From Acidobacteriota bacterium (GTDB lineage: Bacteria > Acidobacteriota > Terriglobia > Terriglobales > Acidobacteriaceae), in NCBI GenBank assembly GCA_013289685.1, contig JABCZL010000008.1, forward strand, positions 124,001 through 188,000: a stretch of 64,000 nt of DNA, written 5' to 3'. The notes below the pieces were generated by a model, which saw only the letters and a program-made list of their open reading frames with translations, had not been told where the DNA came from and did no database searches. Shown in pieces: positions 56,553 to 64,000 of this stretch (positions are counted from its first letter, which is position 1; each line of letters begins with the position of its first letter). The translations under genes were made by a program, and so were the position numbers.

Positions 56553-58991
56553 ATGATTAAAACACACAGACTTATTTCGCTTGCAGCTCTGGCACTCATG
56601 ATCGTCAGCTTCGGCATAGTATCGCCCGCCCGCGCCTCGCTCGGCGAACCATTGCAGACGGCCCCTGCGAGCTGGTGGTGGTACGTCGGCCAGACGCCGG
56701 CGCAGGTGTCCACGCTCATCAGTTCGAAGAACGCGCGGCTCGTGAGCTTGCGCGTTCAGTCCGCCAGCCCTCTGCTGTTCGACGTCGCCCTGGTCCAGAA
56801 CACTGGCACCTACAACAAAGCCTGGTGGTGGTACTACGGCCTGACCCAGCAGCAGCTCCAGAATTACTACACGGCGAACGATGCCCGCCTCATCAGTGTT
56901 GAGCCCTACGTGGTCGGCGGCACCACCTATTTCGCGGCCATCATGCTGCACAACGTGGGCGCGGATTACAGCGGCTGGTGGTGGTACTACGGATTGACCC
57001 CAGCCCAGATCCGAACCTACCTCACCGCCAACAAGGCCCGCCTCATCGATCTGCGCCAGTACACCAGCGGCACCTCTACCGTCTACGGAGTCGTGATGGT
57101 TCCCAATACCGGGTCGAGTCAATCCGGATGGTGGTGGTACTACGGGATCACGCCCGCCCAGGTTCAGGCGAACCTGACCGCCAACAATGCCTATCTCATC
57201 AGCATCGATCCTGCCGATTCCACGGGCAGCACCTTCAACGTGGTTATGAACGCCGCGCCCTCCGGACTCGGCTGGTGGTGGTATTACGGCCAGACCGTCG
57301 CCAACGCCGAAAGCCTCGCCGTCAAAAACAAAGCGCGCATCTTTGACGTCAAGAGCTACGTGGTGGGCGGCTCGCAGTACGTGGCGGTGCTTATGTTTCC
57401 CAACACCTGGAGTTCCACGCAAACGGCAGACGGCAGCTGCGACAAAACCGTCATCTCCGGCTGGCATTCGACCGCGCCCGCCGTCGGCCTCGGCTCGACC
57501 TCTTCCACCACCTCCTACGATAGCGTCATCACTGCGCTCATGAAGAAGTACCAAGTGCCGGGCGGCGCGGTGGCCGTCATCAACAATGGCAAGCTGGTTC
57601 TGGCCCGCGGCTACGGCTTGAGCGATACCGGCAACTCCCTGATCGCGCATCCCGACAGCCTGTTTCGACTCGCGAGCGTGTCGAAGCAGATCACGTCGGC
57701 AGTAATTCTCACCCTCGTCCAGAACGGCAAGCTCTCGTTGACCGACAAACCATTTTCGATCTTGGGATTTAAGCCCGATCCCAATAAGCCGCAAACCGCC
57801 GCGCTCTCGAATATCACCATTCAGGATCTGCTGCAGCACACCGGCGGTTGGAGCCGCGAAACCGGATGCACCAACTGCAGCACCGAAGGCGATCCCATGT
57901 TCGAACCCGAGACGATTGCCGCCGCGCAGGGCATTCCCTCGCCGCCCAATTGCGACCACATCATCCAATACATGCTGAGCCAGCCGGTTTACTGGACGCC
58001 GGGCAAAGTTTACGACTATTCCAACTTTGGCTACTGCGTGCTCGGTGCCGTCATCGAGAAGGTCACCGGCAAGAGCTATGCCAGCTACGCGACCACCAGC
58101 GTTCTAGCGCCCGCCGGAGCCACCGGCATCGTGCAAGGACGCACCATCTGGGCCGCCGACCGCGAGGTCGTGTACTACGACTACCCCGGTTCCGGTTCTG
58201 GACAGGACGTGTTCGCGACCAGCCTCAACGCCTACACCAATCCCTACGGCAACTTTTATATCGAAGCGATGGCCGCGCATGGCGCCTGGGTCGCATCCCC
58301 CGTCGACCTGTTGCGCTTCCAGGCAGCTATCGATGGACGCAATGGCCACACCCCGTTGCTCAATTCGACCTCCCTCGCCGATCTGACCTCGAATCCCAAT
58401 GTCCTCTGGTCCGAGATCAACGGCTCGAATGTACTCACCACCTACACTCCTTCGGGCTATTGGTATGGCATGGGCTGGGAATTGAATTCCTCCGGCAACT
58501 GGTGGCACACCGGCAGCCTGCCCGGCACCTCCACCGAGCAAGTGCACGCCTCCAACGGATTTGGCTGGGCCGCGCTTTTCAATTCCCGCCCGAGCTCCCC
58601 TCAGTTCTTTACAGACCTCGACAACGATCTCTGGACCGCATTCAGTGGCACCTCGTCATTTCTCACGACCGACCTGTTCGACCAGTACGGCACCTACACT
58701 GGCTGGATGACCGGTGCCGCCTACCAGTCGAAGTTCAACGCGGAGGCGAAGCTGGGCAAGTATCCGTCGCGAGTCGAAGGCTTCAACTCGACCGGCACCG
58801 ACCTGTTCCGCGCCGTCTTTGCCCCCAACCCCGGCTTCTCTGCGTGGCAGAGCAACGACGGCCTGACCTGTACGACCTACAAGACCACCGCCGCGTCCAT
58901 GGCCAGCGCGGGATATGCGACGGCATCGCTCCAGCAATACGTGTCAGCCGACGGAACCCGCCGCTATCAGGCAACCTGGGTCAAATGGTGA
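56553..58991 (+). CDS. Secreted serine beta-lactamase-fold hydrolase with five N-terminal WWWYYG repeats
   Basis: 812 residues. Signal peptide, then five repeats of about 50 residues beginning WWWYVGQTPAQV, WWWYYGLTQQQL, WWWYYGLTPAQI, WWWYYGITPAQV and WWWYYGQTVANA. This matches the bacterial tandem repeat domain (BTRD1-like) that also forms the N-terminal part of fungal polyglycine hydrolases. The C-terminal 480 residues are class-C beta-lactamase/DD-peptidase-like: LASVSKQIT (SxxK), VYDYSNFGY (YxN) and WWHTGSLPG (HTG). Likely cuts peptides outside the cell; substrate unknown. AGGAGAG precedes the ATG. Confidence 0.88.
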   Translation: MIKTHRLISLAALALMIVSFGIVSPARASLGEPLQTAPASWWWYVGQTPAQVSTLISSKNARLVSLRVQSASPLLFDVALVQNTGTYNKAWWWYYGLTQQQLQNYYTANDARLISVEPYVVGGTTYFAAIMLHNVGADYSGWWWYYGLTPAQIRTYLTANKARLIDLRQYTSGTSTVYGVVMVPNTGSSQSGWWWYYGITPAQVQANLTANNAYLISIDPADSTGSTFNVVMNAAPSGLGWWWYYGQTVANAESLAVKNKARIFDVKSYVVGGSQYVAVLMFPNTWSSTQTADGSCDKTVISGWHSTAPAVGLGSTSSTTSYDSVITALMKKYQVPGGAVAVINNGKLVLARGYGLSDTGNSLIAHPDSLFRLASVSKQITSAVILTLVQNGKLSLTDKPFSILGFKPDPNKPQTAALSNITIQDLLQHTGGWSRETGCTNCSTEGDPMFEPETIAAAQGIPSPPNCDHIIQYMLSQPVYWTPGKVYDYSNFGYCVLGAVIEKVTGKSYASYATTSVLAPAGATGIVQGRTIWAADREVVYYDYPGSGSGQDVFATSLNAYTNPYGNFYIEAMAAHGAWVASPVDLLRFQAAIDGRNGHTPLLNSTSLADLTSNPNVLWSEINGSNVLTTYTPSGYWYGMGWELNSSGNWWHTGSLPGTSTEQVHASNGFGWAALFNSRPSSPQFFTDLDNDLWTAFSGTSSFLTTDLFDQYGTYTGWMTGAAYQSKFNAEAKLGKYPSRVEGFNSTGTDLFRAVFAPNPGFSAWQSNDGLTCTTYKTTAASMASAGYATASLQQYVSADGTRRYQATWVKW

Positions 58992-59031
58992 TGGTGCAGG
59001 AGTGATGCTGCTGAAGTGATGACGGTCAGAT

Positions 59032-59083
59032 GGCGACGGACATGTTGGACAAACATGTGGGACGGACACTCCTGTCCGTCGCC
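59032..59083. repeat. Nested hairpin after the tandem-repeat hydrolase
   Basis: GGCGACGGACA pairs with TGTCCGTCGCC at the edges; CATGTTGGACAAACATG forms an inner hairpin. It lies between converging genes, where a terminator is expected, but has no T tract. Confidence 0.7.
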
Positions 59084-59141
59084 TTTGACCGGCAGCCGAG
59101 AGCAAGGGCAAAGAAGTGTGAACTCAAATTGCGGGCGGAGT

Positions 59142-59756
59142 TCAGAATCGAACCACCAATCCGGTTGAAATACGCGCCACGTTGCCGGGAGAACCGACGT
59201 GCAACCAATCTGCTTGGGCTCGAATAGCAAACCAGCGATCGAGAACGAAATCGGCCCCGCCGCCGGCGCCATAGGTAAAGTAGCTGAAATCACCACCGAA
59301 TTGAGAGTCTGTATGTGTGAGGCTGCCCCAAGTTTGACCCATCAGAAAATGGGCAAAAGGTTTTATCTTTCCAAGGCTAATCGACGCTTGTGGACCTCCC
59401 AGGAATGCGTGGTAGTGGGCGAACGGACCGCCGCCGCAGGAGGGGCATGGGTTAGGACCGCTCGGAGAGAAGCCAGAAAAATCAGCCACGACTCCCCCAT
59501 GTCGAAGAAAGTTCACGGTCCCAGATACATTCCAACCTGACGCGCCCTTTGGGACCGATCCAGTGAAATCTGGAGTCACAATTGAGTAACCACCGAATAT
59601 CTCAACGCGATCTGAGGACTGCGCCACAGAAAATGTGGCGAACAGCAGCACGGAGACAAAGCAGCACAATGAGCGAGCCAATTTATGTCCCTCTGATTCT
59701 GCGACAGGCTCATTCGGATGCCCTATCCACGAGGGGAGATGTGTCGCGATACCCAT
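59142..59756 (-). CDS. Outer-membrane beta-barrel protein
   Basis: About 204 residues from ATG 59756; a longer start at 59822 is possible. A hydrophobic segment (LCCFVSVLLFATFSVAQ) near residues 29-45 ends in a cleavage site, so the true start may be later still. The rest shows alternating strands (VEIFGGYSIVTPDF, FAHYHAFLGGPQASI, WFAIRAQADWLHVG) and ends in Phe (STGLVVRF), typical of small outer-membrane barrels. The gap from here to rpsT (about 500 bases) contains the rpsT terminator and nothing else I can support. Confidence 0.75.
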   Translation of the reverse strand: MGIATHLPSWIGHPNEPVAESEGHKLARSLCCFVSVLLFATFSVAQSSDRVEIFGGYSIVTPDFTGSVPKGASGWNVSGTVNFLRHGGVVADFSGFSPSGPNPCPSCGGGPFAHYHAFLGGPQASISLGKIKPFAHFLMGQTWGSLTHTDSQFGGDFSYFTYGAGGGADFVLDRWFAIRAQADWLHVGSPGNVARISTGLVVRF

Positions 59757-60190
59757 TTCAGCGCGATTCTCTATCCTGTGGAGGCACCTTCCGTGGCCGC
59801 ACAGTAAAATCGGAGCCGTCACACCAATTCTTAATCAACTCCTGACGACAGACCATTTCAGTCAGAACCCCTAGGCTACACACCCTTCCCGTTTTCCACA
59901 GCCTTCCACAGAAAGAAACGCAAATCGTGTGACGAACGACCTTTACTGAGGATACAGAAAGTGCAAACTGGGAACATGCATCGCCGCCCCAGCAGAACCG
60001 AAGTCAGCGCGCCCAGAGTCCGCAGCCTGGCAGCTAACCCATTATTCTACAATATTTTACGAGCAAGTCCTTGCAGCTCAAGATTTTGCCCAGATCGACC
60101 CGTATCTAAAGCGCGCAACCCGATGAAACGAAGGATATTAGGCGTTAGCGCAGAAAAAAACTATGGATGTATCGGTGGGGCATGAATCCC

Positions 60191-60226
60191 AAAGCAAAAG
60201 GCAGACGCCTCATAAAGGAGTCTGCC
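60191..60226 (-). terminator. Terminator of rpsT
   Basis: On the minus strand GGCAGAC and GTCTGCC form a stem followed by TTTTGCTTT, 33 bases after the rpsT stop codon. Confidence 0.75.
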
Positions 60227-60259
60227 CAGATCGCAATAACCGAAAGCCGAAAGCCCTGC

Positions 60260-60523
60260 CTACTTCATCGCATTGACACGCACACCCAGCCGGGACTTAT
60301 ACCGCGAGGCAGTGTTCTCGTGCAGCGTCCCTTTCTGAATGGCTTTGTCGAGCGCGGAGACAGTCTGCCGGTACGCCTGCTCGGCGGCGGCCTTGTCGCC
60401 TTTTTCAATGGTCTCGCGCAGGGCGCGCAACTGAGTGCGCAGGGTAGAGGTGTTGGCGCGATTGCGCACGGTGCGGCGTTCGGTCTGGCGCGCACGTTTC
60501 AGCGCCGAAAGATGATTTGCCAT
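60260..60523 (-). CDS. rpsT: 30S ribosomal protein S20
   Basis: 87 residues from ATG 60523 ([20 protein letters not shown]), the normal S20 start and length. Highly basic and helical; binds 16S rRNA early in 30S assembly. The frame extends upstream to 60646, but that part is not S20. No clear Shine-Dalgarno. Confidence 0.95.
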   Translation of the reverse strand: MANHLSALKRARQTERRTVRNRANTSTLRTQLRALRETIEKGDKAAAEQAYRQTVSALDKAIQKGTLHENTASRYKSRLGVRVNAMK

Positions 60524-60641
60524 AGCTGGTTTCGTTACCTTCGTGTCTGCAGAGGATATTCGGGTGGGTCCGAATTCCTTATTATAGGGAAGCATTCCCA
60601 CCCGGTCAAACAGATGGAGTTGAGACTTAGGGAGTGCGGGC

Positions 60642-60772
60642 GTCATCCTGAGCGTAGCCGCTTTTCAGGCGGAGCGAAGGATCTCGCGTGGAGCGAATCC
60701 CGGCGGGCGAAGACCTGCGCGAGATCCTTCCGTCGGCTGAACTTCGCCGCCGTTCGGGATCACACAAATGTC
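60642..60772. repeat. GTCATCCTGA element ending at a start codon
   Basis: Begins GTCATCCTGAGCGTAGCCG and contains paired arms GAAGGATCTCGCG (60676-60688) and CGCGAGATCCTTC (60718-60730), a perfect 13-bp stem. The opposite side of the element ends GTTCGGGATCACACAAATG, directly before the ATG of the Ycf46-like gene, so the message leader can fold into a strong hairpin. Confidence 0.75.
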
Positions 60773-62476
60773 ATGACAGACGGACTCGATCGCCTCAAAG
60801 TGCTCATCAACTCCTCGACCCCCATCATCGTGATGGAGACGTCGGAGGAGACCCACGCCGTCAGCATGGTGCGCACGGCGTGCTCCGAACTCAACATGGC
60901 GACCTTCGAATGGACCATTGCCGACGGCCTGCTGCGCTCCGGGTCCAACGCTCCGCCTGAGGGACAGAAGATGTCCCTCCAAGCCCGCATCGACCAGAAC
61001 ACACTCTGGACCCAAGCCGGACGCAGCTACGCGCAAGTGCGAAGCGCGCTCAGCCCCAGCGGCCCAGAAGCGGACCGGCTGGCCCGCGCGATGGCGTCAT
61101 CTCTGGGCGGCGGCGACGGCGCAGCCGCAGCCAGCAGCACGGCCATCTACAACACGCGCGACCCGGTGCAGGCGCTGGCCAACATGGAGTCGATGACCGT
61201 CGAAGCCGTCTTCATCCTGAAAGACTTTCACCGTCACATGGACGACCCCGTCGTCGTGCGCCGCCTGCGCGATGTAGGCCAGAAGTTCGCCGCCAACCGC
61301 CGCACCGTAATCATCACCGCGCCCGAAATTGCGGTGCCCGCGGAGCTGACCAAGCTAGTCGAGTATTTCGATCTCCCGCTGCCCGATCGCGCTCGCCTGC
61401 GCGAGATCATCCACGACATGGTCGTGAGGCTCTCGAAGACGTACACGTTGAAACTGCAACTCGACGACGCCGGGGTCGATGCGATGTCCGCCAACCTGCG
61501 CGGCCTGACCGAAGAAGAGGCCGAGCGCGCCATCTCGCAGGCCCTGGTCACGCGTTACGCGCTGTGCCCCGAAAGCGTCACCGATGTGCTCGAAGCCAAG
61601 AAGCAACTACTGCGGCATTCCGGCATGCTCGAGTTCGTCGAGGCCTCCGACAACATGGCCGCAGTCGGTGGATTGGAGAACCTGAAACACTGGCTCGGCC
61701 AACGCCGCGGAGCCTGGGAAGACTCGGCGCGCGAATTCGGTCTGGAGCCGCCGCGCGGCATGATCATCCTCGGCGTGCAGGGCTGCGGCAAGTCCCTTTG
61801 CGCCCGCGCGGTTGCCGGAGAGTGGAAGCTGCCGCTGGTCAAGTTCGACACCTCCGCCGTCTACGACAAGTTCATCGGTGAAACCGAAAAACGCATTCGC
61901 AAAGTCTTTCAGGTTGCCGAAGGTCTCGCCCCGTGTGTCCTGTGGATCGACGAGTTGGAGAAGGTCTTCGCCGGCAGCGGCCCCGATTCCGCGTCGGCCG
62001 ACGCCGGCGTTTCGTCGCGCCTGCTCGCCTCATTCCTGTGTTGGATGCAGGACCGCAAGGCCGCAGTGTTCGTCGCTGCGACCTGCAACAACGTGACCGT
62101 GCTGCCACCGGAGTTGATCCGCAAGGGCCGCTTCGATGAATTGTTCTTCGTCGACCTGCCTAACCAGTCCGAGCGTAAGCAGATCTTCTCGATTCAACTC
62201 GCGAGGCGCAAACGCAATCCCGCAGACTTCGATCTCGACAAAGCTGCCTTCGCCGCCAAGGGATACTCCGGCGCCGAGATTGACGCAGCCGTCCAGGGCG
62301 GACTCTACTCTGCCTATTCCGAGAAGAAGCAACTCACCACGCAGTCGCTTCTCGACGCACTGGCGCAGACCGTGCCGCTCTCCACCACCCGTGCGGAGGA
62401 GATTCAGACTCTGCGCCAATGGGCTCAGACCAGAGCTGTGCCCGCTTCATTGCGGGACGACGGCGCTACGAGTTGA
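60773..62476 (+). CDS. Ycf46-like AAA+ ATPase
   Basis: 567 residues from ATG 60773. N-terminal Ycf46-type region (LKVLINSSTPIIVMETSEET; AVFILKDFHRHMDDPVVVRR; REIIHDMVVRLS), then an AAA module with Walker A GVQGCGKSLCARAVA, Walker B CVLWIDELEKVFAG, and RKGRFDELFFVDLP with the Arg finger. Ycf46 proteins are linked to inorganic-carbon responses in cyanobacteria; the role elsewhere is unknown. The open frame upstream to 60167 is antisense to rpsT and is not part of the gene. Confidence 0.85.
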   Translation: MTDGLDRLKVLINSSTPIIVMETSEETHAVSMVRTACSELNMATFEWTIADGLLRSGSNAPPEGQKMSLQARIDQNTLWTQAGRSYAQVRSALSPSGPEADRLARAMASSLGGGDGAAAASSTAIYNTRDPVQALANMESMTVEAVFILKDFHRHMDDPVVVRRLRDVGQKFAANRRTVIITAPEIAVPAELTKLVEYFDLPLPDRARLREIIHDMVVRLSKTYTLKLQLDDAGVDAMSANLRGLTEEEAERAISQALVTRYALCPESVTDVLEAKKQLLRHSGMLEFVEASDNMAAVGGLENLKHWLGQRRGAWEDSAREFGLEPPRGMIILGVQGCGKSLCARAVAGEWKLPLVKFDTSAVYDKFIGETEKRIRKVFQVAEGLAPCVLWIDELEKVFAGSGPDSASADAGVSSRLLASFLCWMQDRKAAVFVAATCNNVTVLPPELIRKGRFDELFFVDLPNQSERKQIFSIQLARRKRNPADFDLDKAAFAAKGYSGAEIDAAVQGGLYSAYSEKKQLTTQSLLDALAQTVPLSTTRAEEIQTLRQWAQTRAVPASLRDDGATS

Positions 62477-62690
62477 TTTTGCCGGAGTCATCACTCTGAT
62501 GGACGCTGCTCTGGTGGACACTCTTGAAGTGTTGGTCAAACGCGCGCTGCAGCTGCTGGCTGTACTCTTCCCGGCTGGGTCGATGGCTGGTCGACGTTGC
62601 GCGGAATCTCCATTCCGGACAAGACGTGCAGGCGATCTCTACAGGAATATCCCCCAGCCATTTGGTCACGTGCAATGACGGCTTCTTCAT
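62466..62690 (-). CDS. Small putative zinc-binding protein
   Basis: 74 residues: KKPSLHVTKWLGDIPVEIAC, then CTSCPEWRF (CxxC), HRPSREEYSQQLQRAF, then FDQHFKSVH (HxxxxH). The C2...H2 spacing suggests a small metal-binding fold. I believe similar small proteins are common in Acidobacteria, but name no family. It overlaps the Ycf46-like gene's end by 11 bases, convergent. Confidence 0.55.
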   Translation of the reverse strand: MKKPSLHVTKWLGDIPVEIACTSCPEWRFRATSTSHRPSREEYSQQLQRAFDQHFKSVHQSSVHQSDDSGKINS

Positions 62691-62955
62691 GCAGACAGTT
62701 TCCCACAGGCGTCAAATTGCTCCCATTGACTCCCTCTTCGCTCAGCGGTAGGCTTGAACCCAATGGTAGTGACTTGCCTTCCAGGCATGCGCATTCCGGT
62801 TGGTCCCGTCTCCAAGCGAAACCCTGCTTTGTCCGTGAGGTCGAGCAGGCACAGGTGTCAATGTCCAGCGACTGCCGGGCCCTTGCCCGGCCGGACGGCC
62901 GAAGTTGTCCCCACTAGATTCGTCGAAGAAACTGAATGAAGAAACTGAATACTGA

Positions 62956-64000
62956 ATGAAGAAGAGCATTGGCGTTAGCCCCAACATCGAGACGTTGTTC
63001 GGAACGCGGGACGAGAATGTGCGCCTGCTGGAAGACGGTCTGAACATCACCATCAATCTGCGCTCGAACGCCATCGAACTGGAAGGTGCGGCCAAGGATG
63101 TAGCCCGCGCCGAACAGGTCTTTGCCGACTACGAGACCCTGCAGCGCGCTGGCCACACTTTCAACAATGGCGACCTCAACAGCATGCTGCGCGTGCTAAC
63201 CTCCGATCCCAACTCGACCCTGCGCGGATTGGCGGATGCCGGACGCCAGCGTTCGTTCGGACGCCGTACCGTGCAACCCAAGAGCAGCAATCAGCGCCGG
63301 TATCTCGAAGCCATCGAGAAGCACGACATGGTGTTTGGCATCGGCCCGGCAGGAACCGGCAAGACTTACCTCGCGGTGGCGATGGCCATCTCCGCGCTGA
63401 TGGCCAAGCGCGTGAACCGCATTATCCTGGCGCGCCCCGCGGTGGAAGCCGGCGAGCGGCTGGGTTTTCTGCCGGGCACGCTGCAGGACAAGATCGATCC
63501 TTACCTGCGCCCGCTCTACGACGCCTTGTACGACATGCTCGAGCCGGAAAAGGTTGATCGCTATCTGGAGAAGAACGTCATCGAGATCGCTCCCATCGCT
63601 TTTATGCGCGGACGCACTCTCAACGATTCGTTCGTCATCCTGGACGAAGCGCAGAACACGACTTCGGAGCAGATGAAGATGTTTGTCACCCGCTTGGGCT
63701 TCAATTCGAAAGCGGTGATTACCGGCGACATCACGCAGATCGACTTGCCCAACGCGCGCCGCAGCGGCTTGCTCGAGGCCATGGAAGTTCTGAAGAACGT
63801 GAATGGCCTGGCGTTCACTCTGTTCGACGAAGGCGACGTGGTGCGCCATCATCTGGTGCAGCGCATCGTCCGCGCCTACGATGAGCACAAGACGCGCGTC
63901 ACCGAGCAGCAGATGTTCTTGCTGGCCGAGCCCAGGAACCCTGAGGCGGCGTCCGCGGGCGAAAAGCAGGCCGCAGCAGCTGCGAACGCAGCGGCTGCCA
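62956..64000 (+). CDS. phoH: PhoH-family ATPase (partial, runs off the window)
   Basis: At least 348 residues, from ATG 62956. N-terminal KH-like segment (LINI-type; [20 protein letters not shown]), then the PhoH domain: Walker [56 protein letters not shown] with Walker B, and [21 protein letters not shown]. It is the YbeZ-type protein, involved in RNA metabolism, usually followed by ybeY. The Ala-rich tail is still open at the end. Two small tandem repeats (GAAGAAACTGAAT) sit just before the start. Confidence 0.92.
   Translation, partial: MKKSIGVSPNIETLFGTRDENVRLLEDGLNITINLRSNAIELEGAAKDVARAEQVFADYETLQRAGHTFNNGDLNSMLRVLTSDPNSTLRGLADAGRQRSFGRRTVQPKSSNQRRYLEAIEKHDMVFGIGPAGTGKTYLAVAMAISALMAKRVNRIILARPAVEAGERLGFLPGTLQDKIDPYLRPLYDALYDMLEPEKVDRYLEKNVIEIAPIAFMRGRTLNDSFVILDEAQNTTSEQMKMFVTRLGFNSKAVITGDITQIDLPNARRSGLLEAMEVLKNVNGLAFTLFDEGDVVRHHLVQRIVRAYDEHKTRVTEQQMFLLAEPRNPEAASAGEKQAAAAANAAAA

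Noticed and set aside
56304..57968. 554-codon open frame on the minus strand
   Set aside because: It is antisense to the tandem-repeat hydrolase, whose repeats and catalytic motifs are clear; the minus frame is Gly/Arg-rich and unconserved in look.
59886..59916. TTTTCCACAG and CTTCCACAG as DnaA boxes or an origin
   Set aside because: Both differ from TTATNCACA, only two copies are present, and no dnaA or origin-linked gene is nearby.
60167..60772. Long open upstream extension of the Ycf46-like gene
   Set aside because: It runs antisense through rpsT and a repeat; its sequence is not protein-like and the family starts at the ATG at 60773.
62735..62820. tRNA-Gly-like stretch (CGCTCAGCGGTAG; AATGGTAGTG; CTTCCAG anticodon-like loop; GTCCCGTCTCC)
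   Set aside because: The acceptor ends do not pair, the D stem fails and the T arm lacks an intact GGTTCGANTCC. At most a decayed tRNA fragment; a tRNA scan would settle it.
1..64000. CRISPR array or prophage
   Set aside because: The repeats found are dispersed palindromes or short-period arrays without regular spacers; no cas, integrase, capsid or terminase gene is present.

Overview
The window looks like a chromosomal segment of a GC-rich, Gram-negative bacterium, most likely an Acidobacteriota (Terriglobia/Koribacter-like). The envelope genes (lpxB, an MsbA-type exporter, lptE, a WXXGXW-repeat protein, a beta-barrel protein) require an outer membrane. The mix of a multiheme cytochrome with CRTAC/ASPIC-UnbV proteins, a MidA-type methyltransferase, unpaired MacB/FtsX permeases and many short palindromic intergenic repeats is what I associate with that phylum. 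The assignment rests on gene content and style only; there is no rRNA or tRNA in the window.

Layout. 1-12 kb: an RsuA/RluB-type pseudouridine synthase, then a three-gene secreted cluster (membrane-anchored five-heme cytochrome with TPRs, a VCBS/CRTAC protein, and a 1,210-residue TPR/VCBS/CRTAC protein), an APC permease, and a divergent AraC regulator and VOC protein. 12-25 kb: GH2 exo-beta-glucosaminidase-like enzyme, PpiD-like foldase with malQ, a NitT/TauT-type ABC ATPase and a double permease without a binding protein, a fused acyltransferase-GNAT protein, hemerythrin, and a HAD phosphatase with a probable frameshift. 26-34 kb: a MITE-like element, 3-hydroxyacyl-CoA dehydrogenase, MidA-type methyltransferase, a YefM/YoeB toxin-antitoxin pair with a palindromic operator, two MacB-like permeases, and an M1-peptidase-like protein that has lost its metal site. 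34-47 kb: lpxB, msbA, hemW, acyl-CoA dehydrogenase, MBOAT protein, meaB and methylmalonyl-CoA epimerase, tsaB and rimI. 47-53 kb: a tight envelope operon psd-pssA-asd-like-lptE-thioredoxin, followed by holA. 53-64 kb: surface and secreted proteins (WXXGXW protein, esterase, tandem-repeat beta-lactamase-fold protein), rpsT, a Ycf46-like AAA ATPase and phoH, which runs off the end.

Working together: psd/pssA make phosphatidylethanolamine; lpxB, msbA and lptE make, flip and place LPS; meaB and the epimerase serve propionyl/methylmalonyl-CoA metabolism alongside the acyl-CoA and hydroxyacyl-CoA dehydrogenases; tsaB and rimI form the usual t6A/acetyltransferase pair.

The most striking feature is not a single operon but a population of small repeats. 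Several unrelated palindrome families and a period-7 tandem repeat occur between genes, and members also sit in frame inside genes: two in the large TPR/VCBS/CRTAC gene (one exactly 141 nt), one in msbA, one in lpxB, one near the 5' end of the thioredoxin-like gene; others supply or overlap the stop codons of the pseudouridine synthase and tsaB. This resembles the protein-invading palindromic elements known from Rickettsia, but with different sequences and several families together.
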